Positions 37,934 through 48,415 of a stretch of DNA of 64,000 bases are shown piece by piece. Numbering within the stretch: the stretch's first letter is position 1; every line of letters begins with the position of its first letter. The notes beneath the pieces are model-generated. The model was not told the origin of the DNA. It saw only the letters and a list, made by a program, of their open reading frames with translations, and did no database searches. The position numbers and the translations under genes are program-made. The stretch is from Dyella thiooxydans (GTDB lineage: Bacteria; Pseudomonadota; Gammaproteobacteria; Xanthomonadales; Rhodanobacteraceae), in NCBI RefSeq assembly GCF_001641285.1, contig NZ_CP014841.1, positions 310,001 through 374,000 of the forward strand. The letters are read 5' to 3'.

Positions 37934-38805
37934 AGCGGCAGCGCTATGTCGCCCCGGCGCGCGAGGCGGTCGATCCGGCCGTGTTCGCGATGCCGCCGCT
38001 CATCGCGTGGAGCGAGTATGCCGGGCTGCTGCAGGGTGCCGATTGGCCGGGCATCGATGCCCTGAATTCGCGGCGTTGCCATGATGCGATCCCGCACTTC
38101 GCCGCGCAGGACCGCGCCCTGCTCGACGACGGCCTGCATTACGAGCAGCGCATCGCCGAACGCGGCATCGTCGCCACCCGCGAGCGCAACTGGCACGACC
38201 TGTTCAACGCGCTGGTGTGGCTGCGCTACCCGCGGCTCAAGCAGGCGCTGAATCAGCGCCAGGTCGAGGAGATCGCCCGCATGGGCCCGCGCGAGCGGTC
38301 GCGCCCGCAATGCGCGATGACCCATTTCGACGAGGCCGGGGTGATCGTGCGCGTGACCGATCCCGCGTTGCTGGCGCTTTGGGACGCACACGACTGGCAC
38401 GGCCTGTTCTGGCGCGAGCGCGCCGCCTGGAGGGACGGGCGCATCGACGCTGCCGTGTTCGGCCATGCCCTGCTGGAGCACGCCCTCACGCCCGGCAAGC
38501 TGCTGGTTGGCAAGGCGTTGGTGGTGGCGGCCGATGCGGATGCGCCGTGGGCGCCGATCGTTGCCGACCTGGCCGCGGGCGTCGCGCGCGCCGACCTGCT
38601 GCTCGATCCGCTGGAGCTGCGTCCGCTGCCGCTCTCGGGCATCCCGGGTTGGCATCCGCACAACGGCGACGAGACCTTTCATCGCAGCACGCCCTGCTAC
38701 CAGCCGCGGCGCGAAGGCCGTGGCTATCCGCCGCCGCGGATGCTTCCGGATATGGCCGGACCGATGGGAGCGTGGGCTCGTCCAGGGACGGGCGTATCGG
38801 CCTAG
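37930..38805 (+). CDS. DUF3025 family protein
   Basis: A 291-residue protein of the DUF3025 family. Typical segments are [20 protein letters not shown] near residue 90, [13 protein letters not shown] near 133, and [20 protein letters not shown] near 175. The GTG start overlaps the rimO stop as GTGA, so it is translated from the rimO message. It is soluble. The function of the family is not known. The 3' end overlaps a convergent gene by 4 bp. Confidence 0.82.
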   Translation: MKRQRYVAPAREAVDPAVFAMPPLIAWSEYAGLLQGADWPGIDALNSRRCHDAIPHFAAQDRALLDDGLHYEQRIAERGIVATRERNWHDLFNALVWLRYPRLKQALNQRQVEEIARMGPRERSRPQCAMTHFDEAGVIVRVTDPALLALWDAHDWHGLFWRERAAWRDGRIDAAVFGHALLEHALTPGKLLVGKALVVAADADAPWAPIVADLAAGVARADLLLDPLELRPLPLSGIPGWHPHNGDETFHRSTPCYQPRREGRGYPPPRMLPDMAGPMGAWARPGTGVSA

Positions 38806-39086
38806 AGCTGGAACAGCGCGACCGGAAGGATCGCCACGCTCGCCGCGAGCACCTGCAGCCCCAGCACGCCCAGGCCGCGGGCCGGCGCCTTCGGCATCCA
38901 GCGGAAGGCGAAATACGCCACGAAGGGCAGCTGGCCGACGATCAGCAACTGGAACAGGTGGGCGGCGGCGCCCTCGTCCGGCTGGCGCACCGGTCCGGAC
39001 AGGGCCAGGTAACCGAGCACGATGGCCAGTGCGGCCAGGGACATGAGTAGCGGTGCGATCGCGCTGACATGACGAAAGGCTTTCAT
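38802..39086 (-). CDS. Small hypothetical membrane protein
   Basis: A 94-residue protein with three hydrophobic segments, near residues 9-30, 43-63 and 70-92. The first holds SAIAPLLMSLAALAIVLGYL; a loop reads SGPVRQPDEGAAAH. I recognise no family. Its stop overlaps the end of the DUF3025 gene by 4 bp in convergent orientation. Confidence 0.6.
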   Translation of the reverse strand: MKAFRHVSAIAPLLMSLAALAIVLGYLALSGPVRQPDEGAAAHLFQLLIVGQLPFVAYFAFRWMPKAPARGLGVLGLQVLAASVAILPVALFQL

Positions 39087-39190
39087 CGGCTGACTCCATT
39101 CGGGGCGCTGGCGCGATTGTGCTCCTCCGTACCCGGCCCGGCCAAGCGCCGCCGCGTCGATCCGTGAGGCATCGGCAGGAGTGCCGCGGC

Positions 39191-39829
39191 TCAGGGATGC
39201 TCGACCTGGTCCTGTCGTGCAATCGCCTTCGCCGCGGCGAGCACTACCGAGGCGGGGATGCGCACACGGTAGTCGGGATGCGAGTAGCTGAATTGCAGTT
39301 CGCCGTGGCCGTCGACGATGAACACCGAGGGCACCGGCAGCACCGGCTGCGCCTCGCCGGTCGCCGCTTTCAGGTCGACGCCATAACCCTGGTACTGCGC
39401 CAGCAGCTTCGCATCGACCCGGTAGCCGATGCCGAAGGCCTTCAGCGCGTTGGCCGGGCTGTCCGACAGCAGGGTGTAGCCCAGCCTGTCCTTGCCCAGG
39501 GTCTTGCGCAGCTCCTCCGGGCGATCCGGGCTGATCGCGAGGATGCGGTAGCCCAATGCCTCGACGTCCTGCTGGATCAGCCGCAGCCGGCTCAGCTGCA
39601 GGTTGCAGTAGGGACACCAGCCACCGCGGTAGAACACCAGGATCGCCGGCCTGCCGCCGACCTGGTCGTGCAGCGTGGTGGGCTGGCCGTCCAGCGTGCG
39701 CAGCGGCACCTGCGGCAGCCTGGAGCCGAGCAGGATCGGGTGCACCTGCTCGGGGGCTGCGGCCAGTTCACCGGCGAAGACCGTGGTGGTGCCGAGCAGG
39801 AGCAGGGCGGACGGGAGAAGGCGGAGCAT
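39191..39829 (-). CDS. Exported peroxiredoxin-like/redoxin protein
   Basis: A 212-residue AhpC/TSA-redoxin protein with a signal peptide (MLRLLPSALLLLGTTTVFAG). The active site is FYRGGWCPYCNLQLSRL near residue 68, a CxxC in place of the single peroxidatic cysteine. The body keeps the thioredoxin fold with VPSVFIVDGHGELQFSYSHP. Likely a periplasmic thiol oxidoreductase or peroxidase. A longer in-frame N-terminal extension is Arg-rich shadow sequence and was not used. Confidence 0.85.
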   Translation of the reverse strand: MLRLLPSALLLLGTTTVFAGELAAAPEQVHPILLGSRLPQVPLRTLDGQPTTLHDQVGGRPAILVFYRGGWCPYCNLQLSRLRLIQQDVEALGYRILAISPDRPEELRKTLGKDRLGYTLLSDSPANALKAFGIGYRVDAKLLAQYQGYGVDLKAATGEAQPVLPVPSVFIVDGHGELQFSYSHPDYRVRIPASVVLAAAKAIARQDQVEHP

Positions 39830-39969
39830 GGGCGGGTCCCGGCGGGTATGTACTGGCCATTCGCTGGAACAGCTCTGCCGGATACGCCGCCCATGTGGCA
39901 ATACGTCCGGCCTGGCCGCTCGTGCACGGGAGAGCGAGGGCGACGGGGATTCCGCCCTCGCATCCGTGG

Positions 39970-40962
39970 TTACTGCGCGACCAGCTCGACGCGGCGATTG
40001 CGCGCGCGCCCGGCCTCGCTGGCATTGCTGGCCACCGGTGCCCACGAGGCCACACCCTCGGCGGTGAGGCGCGCGGCGGCGACGTGGTAGTCGTTTACCA
40101 GCGCCTTCACCACGCTCTGCGCGCGTTGCTGCGACAGCGCCAGGTTGTGCGCCGCGGACCCCGTGTCGTCGGTATGGCCGACGATGTAGACCTTGAGCGC
40201 GGGATGTCCGGCCAGCAGCTTGGCCATCTCGTCCAGCGTGGCTTTCGACGAGGGGTCGATCGCGGCGCTGTCGTTGGCGAAGTGCAGGCCGTAAAGCGCC
40301 ACGTGGCCAGTGCTGGTCAGGCCATCATCCATGGCTTTGGCATCCACGCTGACCTCGCCCGTGGCCATCGGCTTGTGCTCGCAGATCTCCAGAAAGATGC
40401 CGGGCAGTCTGTTGTCAGCCTTGGCCACCAGCAGGACCAGATCGATATCACCTTGCGGACGGGACAAGTGGGCAGTCAACACATCCACGTCGTCATTGCT
40501 TGGCTCCAGGTTTGGCGCCAACAGGCTGGCGTCCTCCGTTCTCATGCCCTCCCGAACCGGGTCCAGCAGGGCGCTGGCAAGATAGTAGCCGTCGCCGCAG
40601 CTGGTATCGCCCTCGCACTTGAACCGGGTCGCGAAGCCGGCCGATTGCAGCGCGGCCTGGAAGTTGCGGAAGATTTCCAACGTGCTCTTGCCGGCCGGGG
40701 CCACATAGGCGATGCGCGTAATGCGTCCCTCGACCGACTCCGATTGCACCAGGTTGTCATCGACGGTCTTGCCCAAGGGCAGCAGCATCCGGTCGTAGTC
40801 GACCGTCTGGTAACCGGTGATCACCGAGCCGGCGAAACGTGATACCAGCGGATGATCGTGGCTGCCGGCGAGATCGTGGCCGGGCAGATCTTGTGCGTGC
40901 GCCGCTGCCGTTGCGGCCAGAGCCAGGGCGGCAGAGCAGAGGAAGAGGCGAAGCGGTTTCAA
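39970..40962 (-). CDS. OmpA-family protein with DUF4892-like N-terminal domain
   Basis: A 330-residue exported protein. A signal peptide (MKPLRLFLCSAALALAATAA) is followed by a region resembling DUF4892, with SVITGYQTVDYDRMLLPLGK and RFKCEGDTSCGDGYY. The C-terminal peptidoglycan-binding OmpA domain starts near residue 225 (LYGLHFANDSAAIDPSSKAT) with IVGHTDDTGSAAHNLALSQQ and ends in GRARNRRVELV. It probably sits in the periplasm attached to peptidoglycan. The specific role is unknown. Confidence 0.86.
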   Translation of the reverse strand: MKPLRLFLCSAALALAATAAAHAQDLPGHDLAGSHDHPLVSRFAGSVITGYQTVDYDRMLLPLGKTVDDNLVQSESVEGRITRIAYVAPAGKSTLEIFRNFQAALQSAGFATRFKCEGDTSCGDGYYLASALLDPVREGMRTEDASLLAPNLEPSNDDVDVLTAHLSRPQGDIDLVLLVAKADNRLPGIFLEICEHKPMATGEVSVDAKAMDDGLTSTGHVALYGLHFANDSAAIDPSSKATLDEMAKLLAGHPALKVYIVGHTDDTGSAAHNLALSQQRAQSVVKALVNDYHVAAARLTAEGVASWAPVASNASEAGRARNRRVELVAQ

Positions 40963-41042
40963 ATGTGCGAATCCTTGCGAGTGAGATGGAACGATGGGTC
41001 ATTGCCGATCCATGCGGCTCGTTCCGTTGCCGATGGGTCGAT

Positions 41043-41558
41043 TCAATCGGTGGTGCCGCCTTCGTAGCGGACGGCAACCACGGCAAAGCGGGTTTCGCCG
41101 CCGGGCAGCGTGGCGGAGAACTCGTCGTCCACGCGCTTCTTCATCGCCGCGCGGGCCAGCGGTGAGTCGATGCTGATCCAGCCGAGTTTCGCGTCGGTCT
41201 CGTCCGGTCCGACGATGCGGTAGCGCAGGATCTCGCCGCTGTCGACGTTCTCCAGTTCGATCGTGGCGCCGAAGAACACCGCGTCGCGGTCGGCCGGCGC
41301 GCCCTCGGCCACCTTCAGCGAAGGGATGCGCTTGCTGAGATAGCGCGCGCGGCGGTCGATCTCGCCGAGCTGCTTCTTGCGGTAGGTGTACTCGGCGTTT
41401 TCCGAGCGATCGCCCTCGGCGGCGGCGGCGGCCAGCGCCTTGACCACTTCGGGGCGCAGGGTGTGCCAGAGGTGGTCGAGTTCGGCCTTCAGGCGCTCGA
41501 AGCCGGCGCGCGTGATGATGGCCGTCGACGACGGCGAAGGGGGGCGCCAACGGCTCAT
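41043..41558 (-). CDS. greB: Transcription elongation factor GreB
   Basis: A 171-residue Gre factor. The coiled-coil N-terminal domain begins [20 protein letters not shown] with the tip acidic residues in [20 protein letters not shown]. The FKBP-like C-terminal domain has [20 protein letters not shown]. The [20 protein letters not shown] stretch is GreB-like, not GreA-like. It rescues backtracked RNA polymerase. The ATG overlaps the upstream membrane-protein stop by 4 bp. Confidence 0.93.
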   Translation of the reverse strand: MSRWRPPSPSSTAIITRAGFERLKAELDHLWHTLRPEVVKALAAAAAEGDRSENAEYTYRKKQLGEIDRRARYLSKRIPSLKVAEGAPADRDAVFFGATIELENVDSGEILRYRIVGPDETDAKLGWISIDSPLARAAMKKRVDDEFSATLPGGETRFAVVAVRYEGGTTD

Positions 41559-42820
41559 GCGCGGGTTCCGGAATGCAGTTGCTGGATGCGGGCGAGCAGC
41601 TCGCCGTGCTGCGGGTGGTCGGTCCAGGCGCTGGCGATGCGCCCGAGCAGTACGGCGGCCTCCATCGCCTGGCCCTCGGCTTCGAGTTCGCGCGCCGCGA
41701 GCAGGGCGACGGTGGGCGCGCGCCCGTCGCGCGGCCAGCGTGCCAGCCAGCCGCGACAGAGCTTGAGCGCCATCCGGCGCATGCCGCTGCGCGAGGCAGT
41801 CTCGGCCAGCGCGCCGGCATTGCCGGGATCGTCCGGCAGAAAGTCGGGGTCGATCGTCATGCAGTCCTGCACCATGCCCAGCGCCTTGCGCGGTTCGTTG
41901 TTCGCCATCAGTGCGGCGATGCGGATCTGTCCGTGCACCAGCAGCGCGTCGTTGAGCCGCTGGCGGCGCAGCAGGTCGCGGTAGGCCTGGTGCAGTTCGG
42001 CCGGTGCCTCGCGGTCCTGCAGGCGGGGGACCAGCAGCCGCGTCGCCGCCATCGGATCGTTCGTGGCCAGTTCGCGGACTTGGTCGAGCAGCCGCTGGTC
42101 GTCGTGGCCGCCCAGTGCCTCGGTGATCACTTCGGCCTCCGGCGTCAGGCCGAAATGTTCGTGCCGACGGTGGATCATCGCGCCCATCAGGTGGAAGCCG
42201 AGCACGATCAGGTAGGTGCAGGCGAACGCGAACAGCGGCAGCGACAGCAGGCGCGGCAGCCGTGCACTGACCAGCGAGGCCAGTACCGCCAGGATGCCCA
42301 CAGCCACGTTGATGCCGACCGGCAGCAGATAGGTCCAGCCGAAGCGTCGGATGATCTCGCCCCAGTGCAGCGGATTGAGCGCCAGCGGCAGGCTGCCGTC
42401 GAAGGCCAGTGCCATGTCGATCGCCGGCAGTACCAGCGCCACGGCCAGCAGGGTGGGCCAGAACAGCCCGGGCGAGTACAGCGGGACTGCCACACAGGCG
42501 ACGGCCGCCAGCACGTGCACGGCGGTCAGCCCCCACGCCGCGCGGTCGCTGTCGCCCAACCCGACGTCCGGCGGGTCGGCGAAGCCGTTCGCGGTATGCA
42601 GCATGCACTCGGCGGCATAGCGCCAGGTGGCGCCCCACACCAGCAGGCTGGCTGCCGTGCCGAGGAACAGCGGCAGCAGGCCGAGGTAGTGGACCAGCGC
42701 CAGGCCGACCAGGGTGGGTAGGGCCGCGCCGCGCAACGGATAACCGAGCCCCGTGGCGAAGCGCTCGCCCAGCGGCGTGGCCGGGTCGACCGTGCGGATA
42801 CGGACGTGCGCTGGCTTCAA
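41555..42820 (-). CDS. Unknown membrane protein with helical C-terminal region
   Basis: A 421-residue protein. The N-terminal half has about six hydrophobic segments (residues 30-62, 100-145, 160-215). The C-terminal 190 residues are soluble, helical and TPR-like, with [20 protein letters not shown] and [21 protein letters not shown] recognise no named family. It lies in a run with a HerA-like ATPase before it and greB after it, both joined by 4-bp overlaps. The TPR-like part suggests protein binding on the cytoplasmic face; that is inference. Confidence 0.8.
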   Translation of the reverse strand: MKPAHVRIRTVDPATPLGERFATGLGYPLRGAALPTLVGLALVHYLGLLPLFLGTAASLLVWGATWRYAAECMLHTANGFADPPDVGLGDSDRAAWGLTAVHVLAAVACVAVPLYSPGLFWPTLLAVALVLPAIDMALAFDGSLPLALNPLHWGEIIRRFGWTYLLPVGINVAVGILAVLASLVSARLPRLLSLPLFAFACTYLIVLGFHLMGAMIHRRHEHFGLTPEAEVITEALGGHDDQRLLDQVRELATNDPMAATRLLVPRLQDREAPAELHQAYRDLLRRQRLNDALLVHGQIRIAALMANNEPRKALGMVQDCMTIDPDFLPDDPGNAGALAETASRSGMRRMALKLCRGWLARWPRDGRAPTVALLAARELEAEGQAMEAAVLLGRIASAWTDHPQHGELLARIQQLHSGTRA

Positions 42821-44319
42821 CGCTTGCCGCCGAAAATGCCGCCCAGCACGCCGCGCAGGATCTGCCGGCCCAGCTGGTTGCCCATGGTGCGCACGGCCGA
42901 CTTGCCCAGCGCCTCGATCATGCCCTGGCGGCGCTTGGTGCCGAACAGCGCATCGTGCACCGCCTCGCCCCAGGCCGAGCCGGGCGTGCCGGCGGTGGAC
43001 GGGGCGCTGGTGGCGACCTGGTCGGCATCGGCAGCCTTGTCCTGGGCGCGGGCGGCGAGCTTTTCGGCGGCCGATTCACGGTTCACCGGGGTGTCGTACT
43101 TCCCGCCCACTGGCGAGCGCATGCGCACGGTCTGGCGTTCTTCGGCGGTGATCGCGCCGATGCGGCAGCACGGCGTGGTCACCAGCACCTGTTCGACCGG
43201 CGCCGGTACGCCGCCGCTTCCAAGGGTGGAGGCCAGCGCCTCGCCTACGCCGAGCTGGGTGATCGCCTGCACCACGTCCAGCTTCGGGTTGGCGACGAAG
43301 GTTTCGGCGGCAGCCTTCACCGCTTTCTGGTCGCGTGGGGTGAAGGCACGCAGCGCATGCTGCACCCGGTTGCCGAGCTGGCCGAGGATCTCGCCCGGCA
43401 CGTCGTCCGGATTCTGCGAACAGAAATACACGCCCACGCCCTTGGAGCGGATCAGTCGCACTACTTGCTCCACGCGCTGGCGCAGGGCGGGCGGGCAGTC
43501 GTCGAACAGCAGATGCGCCTCGTCGAAGAAGAACACCAGCTTGGGCTGGTCCAGATCGCCCACTTCCGGAAGCTGCTCGAACAGCTCCGACAGCAGCCAC
43601 AGCAGGAAGGTGGAGTAGAGCCTGGGCTTCATGATCAGCTGGTCGGCGGCCAGCACGTTGATCACGCCGCGACCGCTCATGTCCTGGCGGATCAGGTCGG
43701 TGAGGTCCAGCGCCGGCTCGCCGAAGAACTGGTCGGCGCCGTCCTGCTCCAGTTTGAGCAGGGCGCGCTGGATCGCGGCGATGCTGGTCGGGCTGATCAG
43801 CCCATACTGGGCGGAAATGGTCTTGGCGTTCTCGCTGGCGAAGCCGAGCATGCTGCGCAGGTCGGCCAGGTCGAGCAGCAGCAGGCCCTGGTCGTCGGCC
43901 ACCTTGAACACCACTTCGAGCACGCCCTGCTGGGTATCGTTGAGCTCCAGCACGCGGCCGAGCAGGGTGGGCCCCATCTCGCTGATGGTGGCGCGCACGG
44001 GGTGGCCGAGCTTGCCGTACAGGTCCCAGAACACCACCGGGTTGGCCTGCGGCTTCCAGTCGGTGAGCCGGAGTTTCTCCAGCCGGGCCTTGAGCTTGTC
44101 GCCCGGTTCGCCGGCGGCCATCGCCAGGCCGGCGAGGTCGCCCTTGGCGTCGGCCAGGAAACAGGGCACGCCAAGCCGGGAGAAGCCCTCGGCCAGCACC
44201 ATCAGCGAGACCGACTTCCCGGTGCCGGTGGCGCCAGCGATCATGCCGTGCCGGTTGCCGTAGCGCGGGTCGAGGCTGACGCCGGTCGTGTCGTTGCGGC
44301 CGATCAGGATCTGGCTCAT
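42817..44319 (-). CDS. HerA/FtsK-like ATPase, DUF853 (YjgR family)
   Basis: A 500-residue DUF853 protein. Walker A is [18 protein letters not shown] near residue 31 and Walker B is [15 protein letters not shown] near 270; an arginine-finger-type segment follows in [20 protein letters not shown]. Members are HerA-related nucleotide-driven motors of unclear substrate. The C-terminal 100 residues are Ala/Gly-rich and end in [13 protein letters not shown]. It begins a three-gene unit with the membrane protein and greB. Confidence 0.9.
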   Translation of the reverse strand: MSQILIGRNDTTGVSLDPRYGNRHGMIAGATGTGKSVSLMVLAEGFSRLGVPCFLADAKGDLAGLAMAAGEPGDKLKARLEKLRLTDWKPQANPVVFWDLYGKLGHPVRATISEMGPTLLGRVLELNDTQQGVLEVVFKVADDQGLLLLDLADLRSMLGFASENAKTISAQYGLISPTSIAAIQRALLKLEQDGADQFFGEPALDLTDLIRQDMSGRGVINVLAADQLIMKPRLYSTFLLWLLSELFEQLPEVGDLDQPKLVFFFDEAHLLFDDCPPALRQRVEQVVRLIRSKGVGVYFCSQNPDDVPGEILGQLGNRVQHALRAFTPRDQKAVKAAAETFVANPKLDVVQAITQLGVGEALASTLGSGGVPAPVEQVLVTTPCCRIGAITAEERQTVRMRSPVGGKYDTPVNRESAAEKLAARAQDKAADADQVATSAPSTAGTPGSAWGEAVHDALFGTKRRQGMIEALGKSAVRTMGNQLGRQILRGVLGGIFGGKR

Positions 44320-44428
44320 GGGTTCTCGCTCCCTGGGAATGGGCCGATTCTACCCAGCGTGAGCGGCTTCATTGAGTCAGCGGGCACACACGGCTACTGT
44401 GGCGGTTTCGTCCTTGCCGATCTGCCTC

Positions 44429-45907
44429 ATGTCCGTGCGTGTCCCGTTGTTACGTTCGCTGTCGTTCGCTGTCGCTGTTTCGCTGGCCGGTTGCGCCAGC
44501 GCCCCGGACAAGGCACCGGCATCTCCCTCGCTCAATGCGCTTTACAGTCAGTTGGACACGGCCAGCCAGGGCTACGAGAACGCGCTGCGCCAGGCCCGGG
44601 CGGGCGACGAGGCCGGCTCGGAGAAGACCCTCGCCGCCGCGCTCGACCAGCTGAAGCAGGCGGCAGCCGGTTGCGATGTCGCGAGCGGCTGCGATCCCCA
44701 GCGGTTCTACGCCGTCTATGACCGCCTGCTGCGGCTGAAGGACGGCAGCGACATCGGGGTCGACGGGCTGGATACCGCAGGCGAGTCGGGTGGGCCGGAC
44801 GGCCTGGCGACCGGAGCGGCCAGCCTGCCGCAGGCGCGCCGCTCGGTGACGCTGCTGCACGGCCAGAAGCTGTCCGAACTGATCGCGATGAACGGTCCGG
44901 TCAAGGCGGCGCTGGAGATGTGGCTGACCCAGTGGCGCCCGAACCTGATGGATGCCTGGGTCAATTACCAGTACATGCGCTTCGAGATGTGGCCGCAATA
45001 CCAGAAGGCCGACCTGCCGGAAGCGCTGCTGTTCGGCATCATGGCCAAGGAATCCGGCGGCAAGGTGCATGCGGTATCGCGCTCGGGCGCGGCCGGGCCG
45101 CTGCAGTTCATGTACTCCACCGGGCTGCGTTTCGGGCTGGGCACGGACAACGGCTTCGACACGCGCTTCGACCCGAAGCAGGCGGCGCGCGCCAACGCCG
45201 AGTATCTCAACGAGCAGCTCGGTGCCTTCAACAACAACCTCGAACTCACCCTGGCCGCCTACAACGCGGGCGAGGGTCGCATGCGCCGCATCGCCGGCGA
45301 TCGGCCCGGAGTGAGCTTCTACGATCCGTCGGTGTACGACGAGCTGTCGCAGGAGACCCGCGACTACGTGCCGGCGGTGTTGGCTGCAGCCTGGCTGTTC
45401 CTGCACCCGGACAGCTACAACCTGCATTTCCCGAAGGTGGATGGCCGGCCGGGGCAGGTGGTGCTCAAGCGTCCGGCATCGCTGTCGGAGCTGACCGTCT
45501 GCCTGGGCAATACGGCGAACCTGCCGGGCGGCTGGTTCCGCACCCTGCGCAACCTCAACCCGCGGATGGATCCCGAGGCGGAGCAGCCGGCGGGCACAGC
45601 GCTGGCTTTGCCCAAGGCGCTGGAGCGGGCCTACGCGGCGCGCTGTGTGGACGGCCCGTGGCCGATCCTCGCCAGCGACCTGCACGATGCGGTGGTGCCC
45701 AAGCCGGCGGTCGACCCCTCACCGGCAAAGCAGCAGCGCCACGGCCCCACGCGGCATTACCGCGTGCGCTCGGGAGACACGCTGATCGGCATCGTGCACC
45801 GGATGCGCTGTTCCAGCGTGCGGGACGTGGTGGAGGCGAACGAGCTGCACGGTCACCGGATCAAGCCCGGGCAGGTATTGCAGATCCCGGACTGCCGGCG
45901 CCGCTGA
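44429..45907 (+). CDS. mltD: Membrane-bound lytic murein transglycosylase D-like protein
   Basis: A 492-residue predicted lipoprotein. The start at 44429 gives MSVRVPLLRSLSFAVAVSLA followed by lipobox LAGCAS. The SLT catalytic domain has the glutamate in IMAKESGGKVHAVSRSGAAG near residue 206, PLQFM, and the AYNAGEGRM motif near 280. A C-terminal LysM repeat (HYRVRSGDTLIGIVHRM, near 445) binds peptidoglycan. It cleaves glycan strands during wall turnover. Divergent from the HerA-like gene. Confidence 0.92.
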   Translation: MSVRVPLLRSLSFAVAVSLAGCASAPDKAPASPSLNALYSQLDTASQGYENALRQARAGDEAGSEKTLAAALDQLKQAAAGCDVASGCDPQRFYAVYDRLLRLKDGSDIGVDGLDTAGESGGPDGLATGAASLPQARRSVTLLHGQKLSELIAMNGPVKAALEMWLTQWRPNLMDAWVNYQYMRFEMWPQYQKADLPEALLFGIMAKESGGKVHAVSRSGAAGPLQFMYSTGLRFGLGTDNGFDTRFDPKQAARANAEYLNEQLGAFNNNLELTLAAYNAGEGRMRRIAGDRPGVSFYDPSVYDELSQETRDYVPAVLAAAWLFLHPDSYNLHFPKVDGRPGQVVLKRPASLSELTVCLGNTANLPGGWFRTLRNLNPRMDPEAEQPAGTALALPKALERAYAARCVDGPWPILASDLHDAVVPKPAVDPSPAKQQRHGPTRHYRVRSGDTLIGIVHRMRCSSVRDVVEANELHGHRIKPGQVLQIPDCRRR

Positions 45908-45910
45908 GGT

Positions 45911-46357
45911 TCAGGCCGCGGCAGCCTCGCCGGTCCAGCCGTGGCCCGTGTCGCCAGCGGGTGCTGTCTGGCGCATCTCCTTCAGCTCGCGCAACTGGCG
46001 CATCAGCTGGCGATAGACGGCCTGCAGGCCGCCGAGCTGGGCGTCCTTGGTCTCGTGATAGGCCACGGCCAGCCACAGTGCGATGCCGCGGATGGCGATC
46101 TCGACGTTTTCCGAGCGCGCCCGCGTGTAGCCGATCTCGGTGCCCTGGCCCCATGGCAGGTAGCGTTCCTCCGGCGGAGTGCCGTAGAGGTGCGGGAAAT
46201 CGCAGCGGGTGGCCTGGCCGATCTCGCGCAGGGCGAGCGTGCCCAGGCGCATGCGGTTGTGCCGCGACAGTCCCTGGATGGCCTGCTGGATGTCACGCAG
46301 CTGGCGATTGAGCTGGCGGGCGCGGTTCAGGGCGATGAGCTGGGTGAGCAGGCGCAT
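45911..46357 (-). CDS. Conserved-looking hypothetical protein
   Basis: A 148-residue soluble protein, starting MRLLTQLIALNRARQLNRQL at the second of two in-frame ATGs. It shows coiled, amphipathic helices and blocks such as TRCDFPHLYGTPPEERYLPW and AYHETKDAQLGGLQAVY that look conserved. I cannot assign a family. It converges on the transglycosylase gene with 3 bp between the stops. Confidence 0.65.
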   Translation of the reverse strand: MRLLTQLIALNRARQLNRQLRDIQQAIQGLSRHNRMRLGTLALREIGQATRCDFPHLYGTPPEERYLPWGQGTEIGYTRARSENVEIAIRGIALWLAVAYHETKDAQLGGLQAVYRQLMRQLRELKEMRQTAPAGDTGHGWTGEAAAA

Positions 46358-46491
46358 GGGACTCTCGGGCACGGCGGCAGCGTGTTCATACGCTGTACAC
46401 GAGAATACTCGGGCTCGCGTCAGTTTTGTACGGTCGTGGTCACAAACTGCCGCGCATGGTCACGAATATGTGCGCCAGCTGCCGTTTTGCG

Positions 46492-47328
46492 TCACCCGTG
46501 CCCGAGGCGCTGGCCCACCTTCACGGGCTGCTGGGAGGTGAGCGGGTCCCATTCGGCCGTGCCCGGGGGGAGCAGCAGGATCACCGTCGAGCCCATGTTG
46601 AAGCGCCCCATCTCGGCAAAGCGCTCGAGCCGGATGTCCTGTCCGGAGAAGGACTTGCGGCGGATATCCGAGGCATAGGGAGGGATCACCAGTCCGTCCC
46701 AGACGGTGGAGACGGAGGAGACCAGCACCGCTCCGACCATCACCACGGCGAACGGGCCGTGCTCGCCGTCGAAGTGGCAGACCAGTCGTTCGTTGCGGGC
46801 AAACAGGCGTGGGATCGCCTCCACCGCGAACGGCGCCACGCTGAAGATGCGGCCGGGGATGTGCACGGTCTCGCGCAGGGTGCCGGTCAGCGGCATGTGC
46901 ACGCGGTGATAGTCGCGTGGGGACAGGTAGACGGTGACGAAGCGGCCGTTGCGGTACGGCTTGGCCGAGTCGTCGTCGCCCAGTAGTTCGGCGGCGGTGA
47001 ACGACTGCCCCTTGGCCTGGAAGATGCGGCCGTCCTCGATCGCGCCGGCCTGGCTGATGCGGCCGTCGGCCGGGCACAGCACCGTGGCGGGGTCCGGGTC
47101 GGGCTGGCGCGCGCCGGGCTTCAGCACACGGGTGAAGAAGGCGTTGAAGTGCTCGTAGGCGCGCGGGTCCGGCTGCGCCGCCTCGGCCATGTCGACCTGG
47201 TAGTTGCGCACGATGGTGCCGATCAGCCAGTCCTTCCACGGGCGGAAAGTCCAGCGGGTGGCCCAGTAGACCACCCGCGACAAGGCGCGGTGCGGCAGGA
47301 TGTACTGCAGGAATACCTTGAAAGTCAT
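46492..47328 (-). CDS. psd: Phosphatidylserine decarboxylase proenzyme
   Basis: A 278-residue proenzyme that makes phosphatidylethanolamine at the inner membrane. The start at 47328 ([20 protein letters not shown]) fits the family. Segments include [15 protein letters not shown] near 55, [12 protein letters not shown] near 135, and the self-cleavage site in [12 protein letters not shown] near 245, where the GST serine becomes the pyruvoyl group. A TATACT element lies only six bases before the ATG, hinting at a very short leader. Divergent from prmB. Confidence 0.95.
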   Translation of the reverse strand: MTFKVFLQYILPHRALSRVVYWATRWTFRPWKDWLIGTIVRNYQVDMAEAAQPDPRAYEHFNAFFTRVLKPGARQPDPDPATVLCPADGRISQAGAIEDGRIFQAKGQSFTAAELLGDDDSAKPYRNGRFVTVYLSPRDYHRVHMPLTGTLRETVHIPGRIFSVAPFAVEAIPRLFARNERLVCHFDGEHGPFAVVMVGAVLVSSVSTVWDGLVIPPYASDIRRKSFSGQDIRLERFAEMGRFNMGSTVILLLPPGTAEWDPLTSQQPVKVGQRLGHG

Positions 47329-47353
47329 CCGGCCAGTATAGAGGCCGGGCACC

Positions 47354-47359
47354 TATAAT
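47354..47359 (+). promoter_or_regulatory. Candidate -10 element for prmB
   Basis: A perfect TATAAT lies 33 bases before the prmB ATG. The -35 region has no good match, so confidence is limited. Confidence 0.35.
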
Positions 47360-47391
47360 GGCCGGCTCGCCCATGCTGCCCGGAATGCGCC

Positions 47392-48312
47392 ATGACCGCC
47401 GAACTGTCCACCATCATCGACTTCATCCGCTACGGCGCCAGCCGCTTCTCGGCGGCCGGGCTGACCTTCGGTCACAGCCACGACAACCCGATCGACGAGG
47501 CCACCCATCTGGTGCTCGCCGCGCTGCACCTGCCGCCTGACCTGCCGCCGGCCTACGGTGCGGGCAAGCTGGTGGCCGAGGAGCGCGAGCGCGTGCTCGG
47601 CCTGATCGAGCGCCGCGTCAACGAGCGCGTGCCGGTGGCCTATCTGGTGGGCGAGGCCTGGTTCGCCGGGCTGAAGTTCAAGAGCGATCGCCGCGCGCTG
47701 GTGCCGCGCTCGCCGATCGCCGAGCTGATCGAGTCCGGGTTCGCGCCGTGGCTGGATCATCGCCACGTGGAGCGTGCGCTGGACGTGTGCACCGGTTCGG
47801 GCTGCATCGGCATTGCCATGGCCGAGTACAACCCCGACTGGCAGGTCGACATCGTCGACATAAGCCTGGAAGCGCTGTCGCTGGCGCGCGAGAACATCGT
47901 GTTCCAGCACGTGGAAGGGCGGGTCGAGGCGATCCAGTCCGACCTGTTCGCCGGCCTGGCCGGGCGGCGCTACGACCTGATCGTCTCCAACCCGCCCTAC
48001 GTCACCGAGGACGAGTACGCCGCGCTGCCAGGCGAGTACAGCCACGAGCCGAAGCTTGGGCTGACCTCGGGCGAGGACGGGCTGGACCTGTGCCTGCGCA
48101 TGCTCGACGAGGCCGCCGATTACCTCACCGAGGACGGTCTGCTGATCGTCGAGGTGGGCGAGAGCGAGCGGGCGCTGGCCGAGCTGCTGCCGCAGGTGCC
48201 GTTCGTGTGGATCGAGTTCAAGGTCGGCGCGATGGGCGTGTTCGCGCTGGAGCGCCGCGACCTGATCGAGCACGCCGAAGCGATCCGCGCCGTGGCCCAG
48301 GCCCGTCGCTGA
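47392..48312 (+). CDS. prmB: 50S ribosomal protein L3 glutamine methyltransferase
   Basis: A 306-residue class I SAM methyltransferase of the HemK/PrmB group, methylating a glutamine of ribosomal protein L3. The SAM loop is [20 protein letters not shown] near residue 130 and the glutamine-binding motif is [14 protein letters not shown] near 196. The N-terminal helical domain ([19 protein letters not shown]) and [16 protein letters not shown] are PrmB-like. aroC follows, the usual neighbour. Confidence 0.95.
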   Translation: MTAELSTIIDFIRYGASRFSAAGLTFGHSHDNPIDEATHLVLAALHLPPDLPPAYGAGKLVAEERERVLGLIERRVNERVPVAYLVGEAWFAGLKFKSDRRALVPRSPIAELIESGFAPWLDHRHVERALDVCTGSGCIGIAMAEYNPDWQVDIVDISLEALSLARENIVFQHVEGRVEAIQSDLFAGLAGRRYDLIVSNPPYVTEDEYAALPGEYSHEPKLGLTSGEDGLDLCLRMLDEAADYLTEDGLLIVEVGESERALAELLPQVPFVWIEFKVGAMGVFALERRDLIEHAEAIRAVAQARR

Positions 48313-48415
48313 CCGGTTTGCGGGCGGCCGCCAGGGCCGCCGGCTGTGGCAAGATGCAGTGCAACATGAGGCCGGGCGACCCGGCCCTTGCACCTTCTTT
48401 CCAGCGGTAGCGCCC

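Noticed and set aside
46358-46491. TGGTCAC direct repeats upstream of the 148-residue hypothetical gene
   Set aside because: Two copies only, with no symmetry and no known regulator; could be chance.
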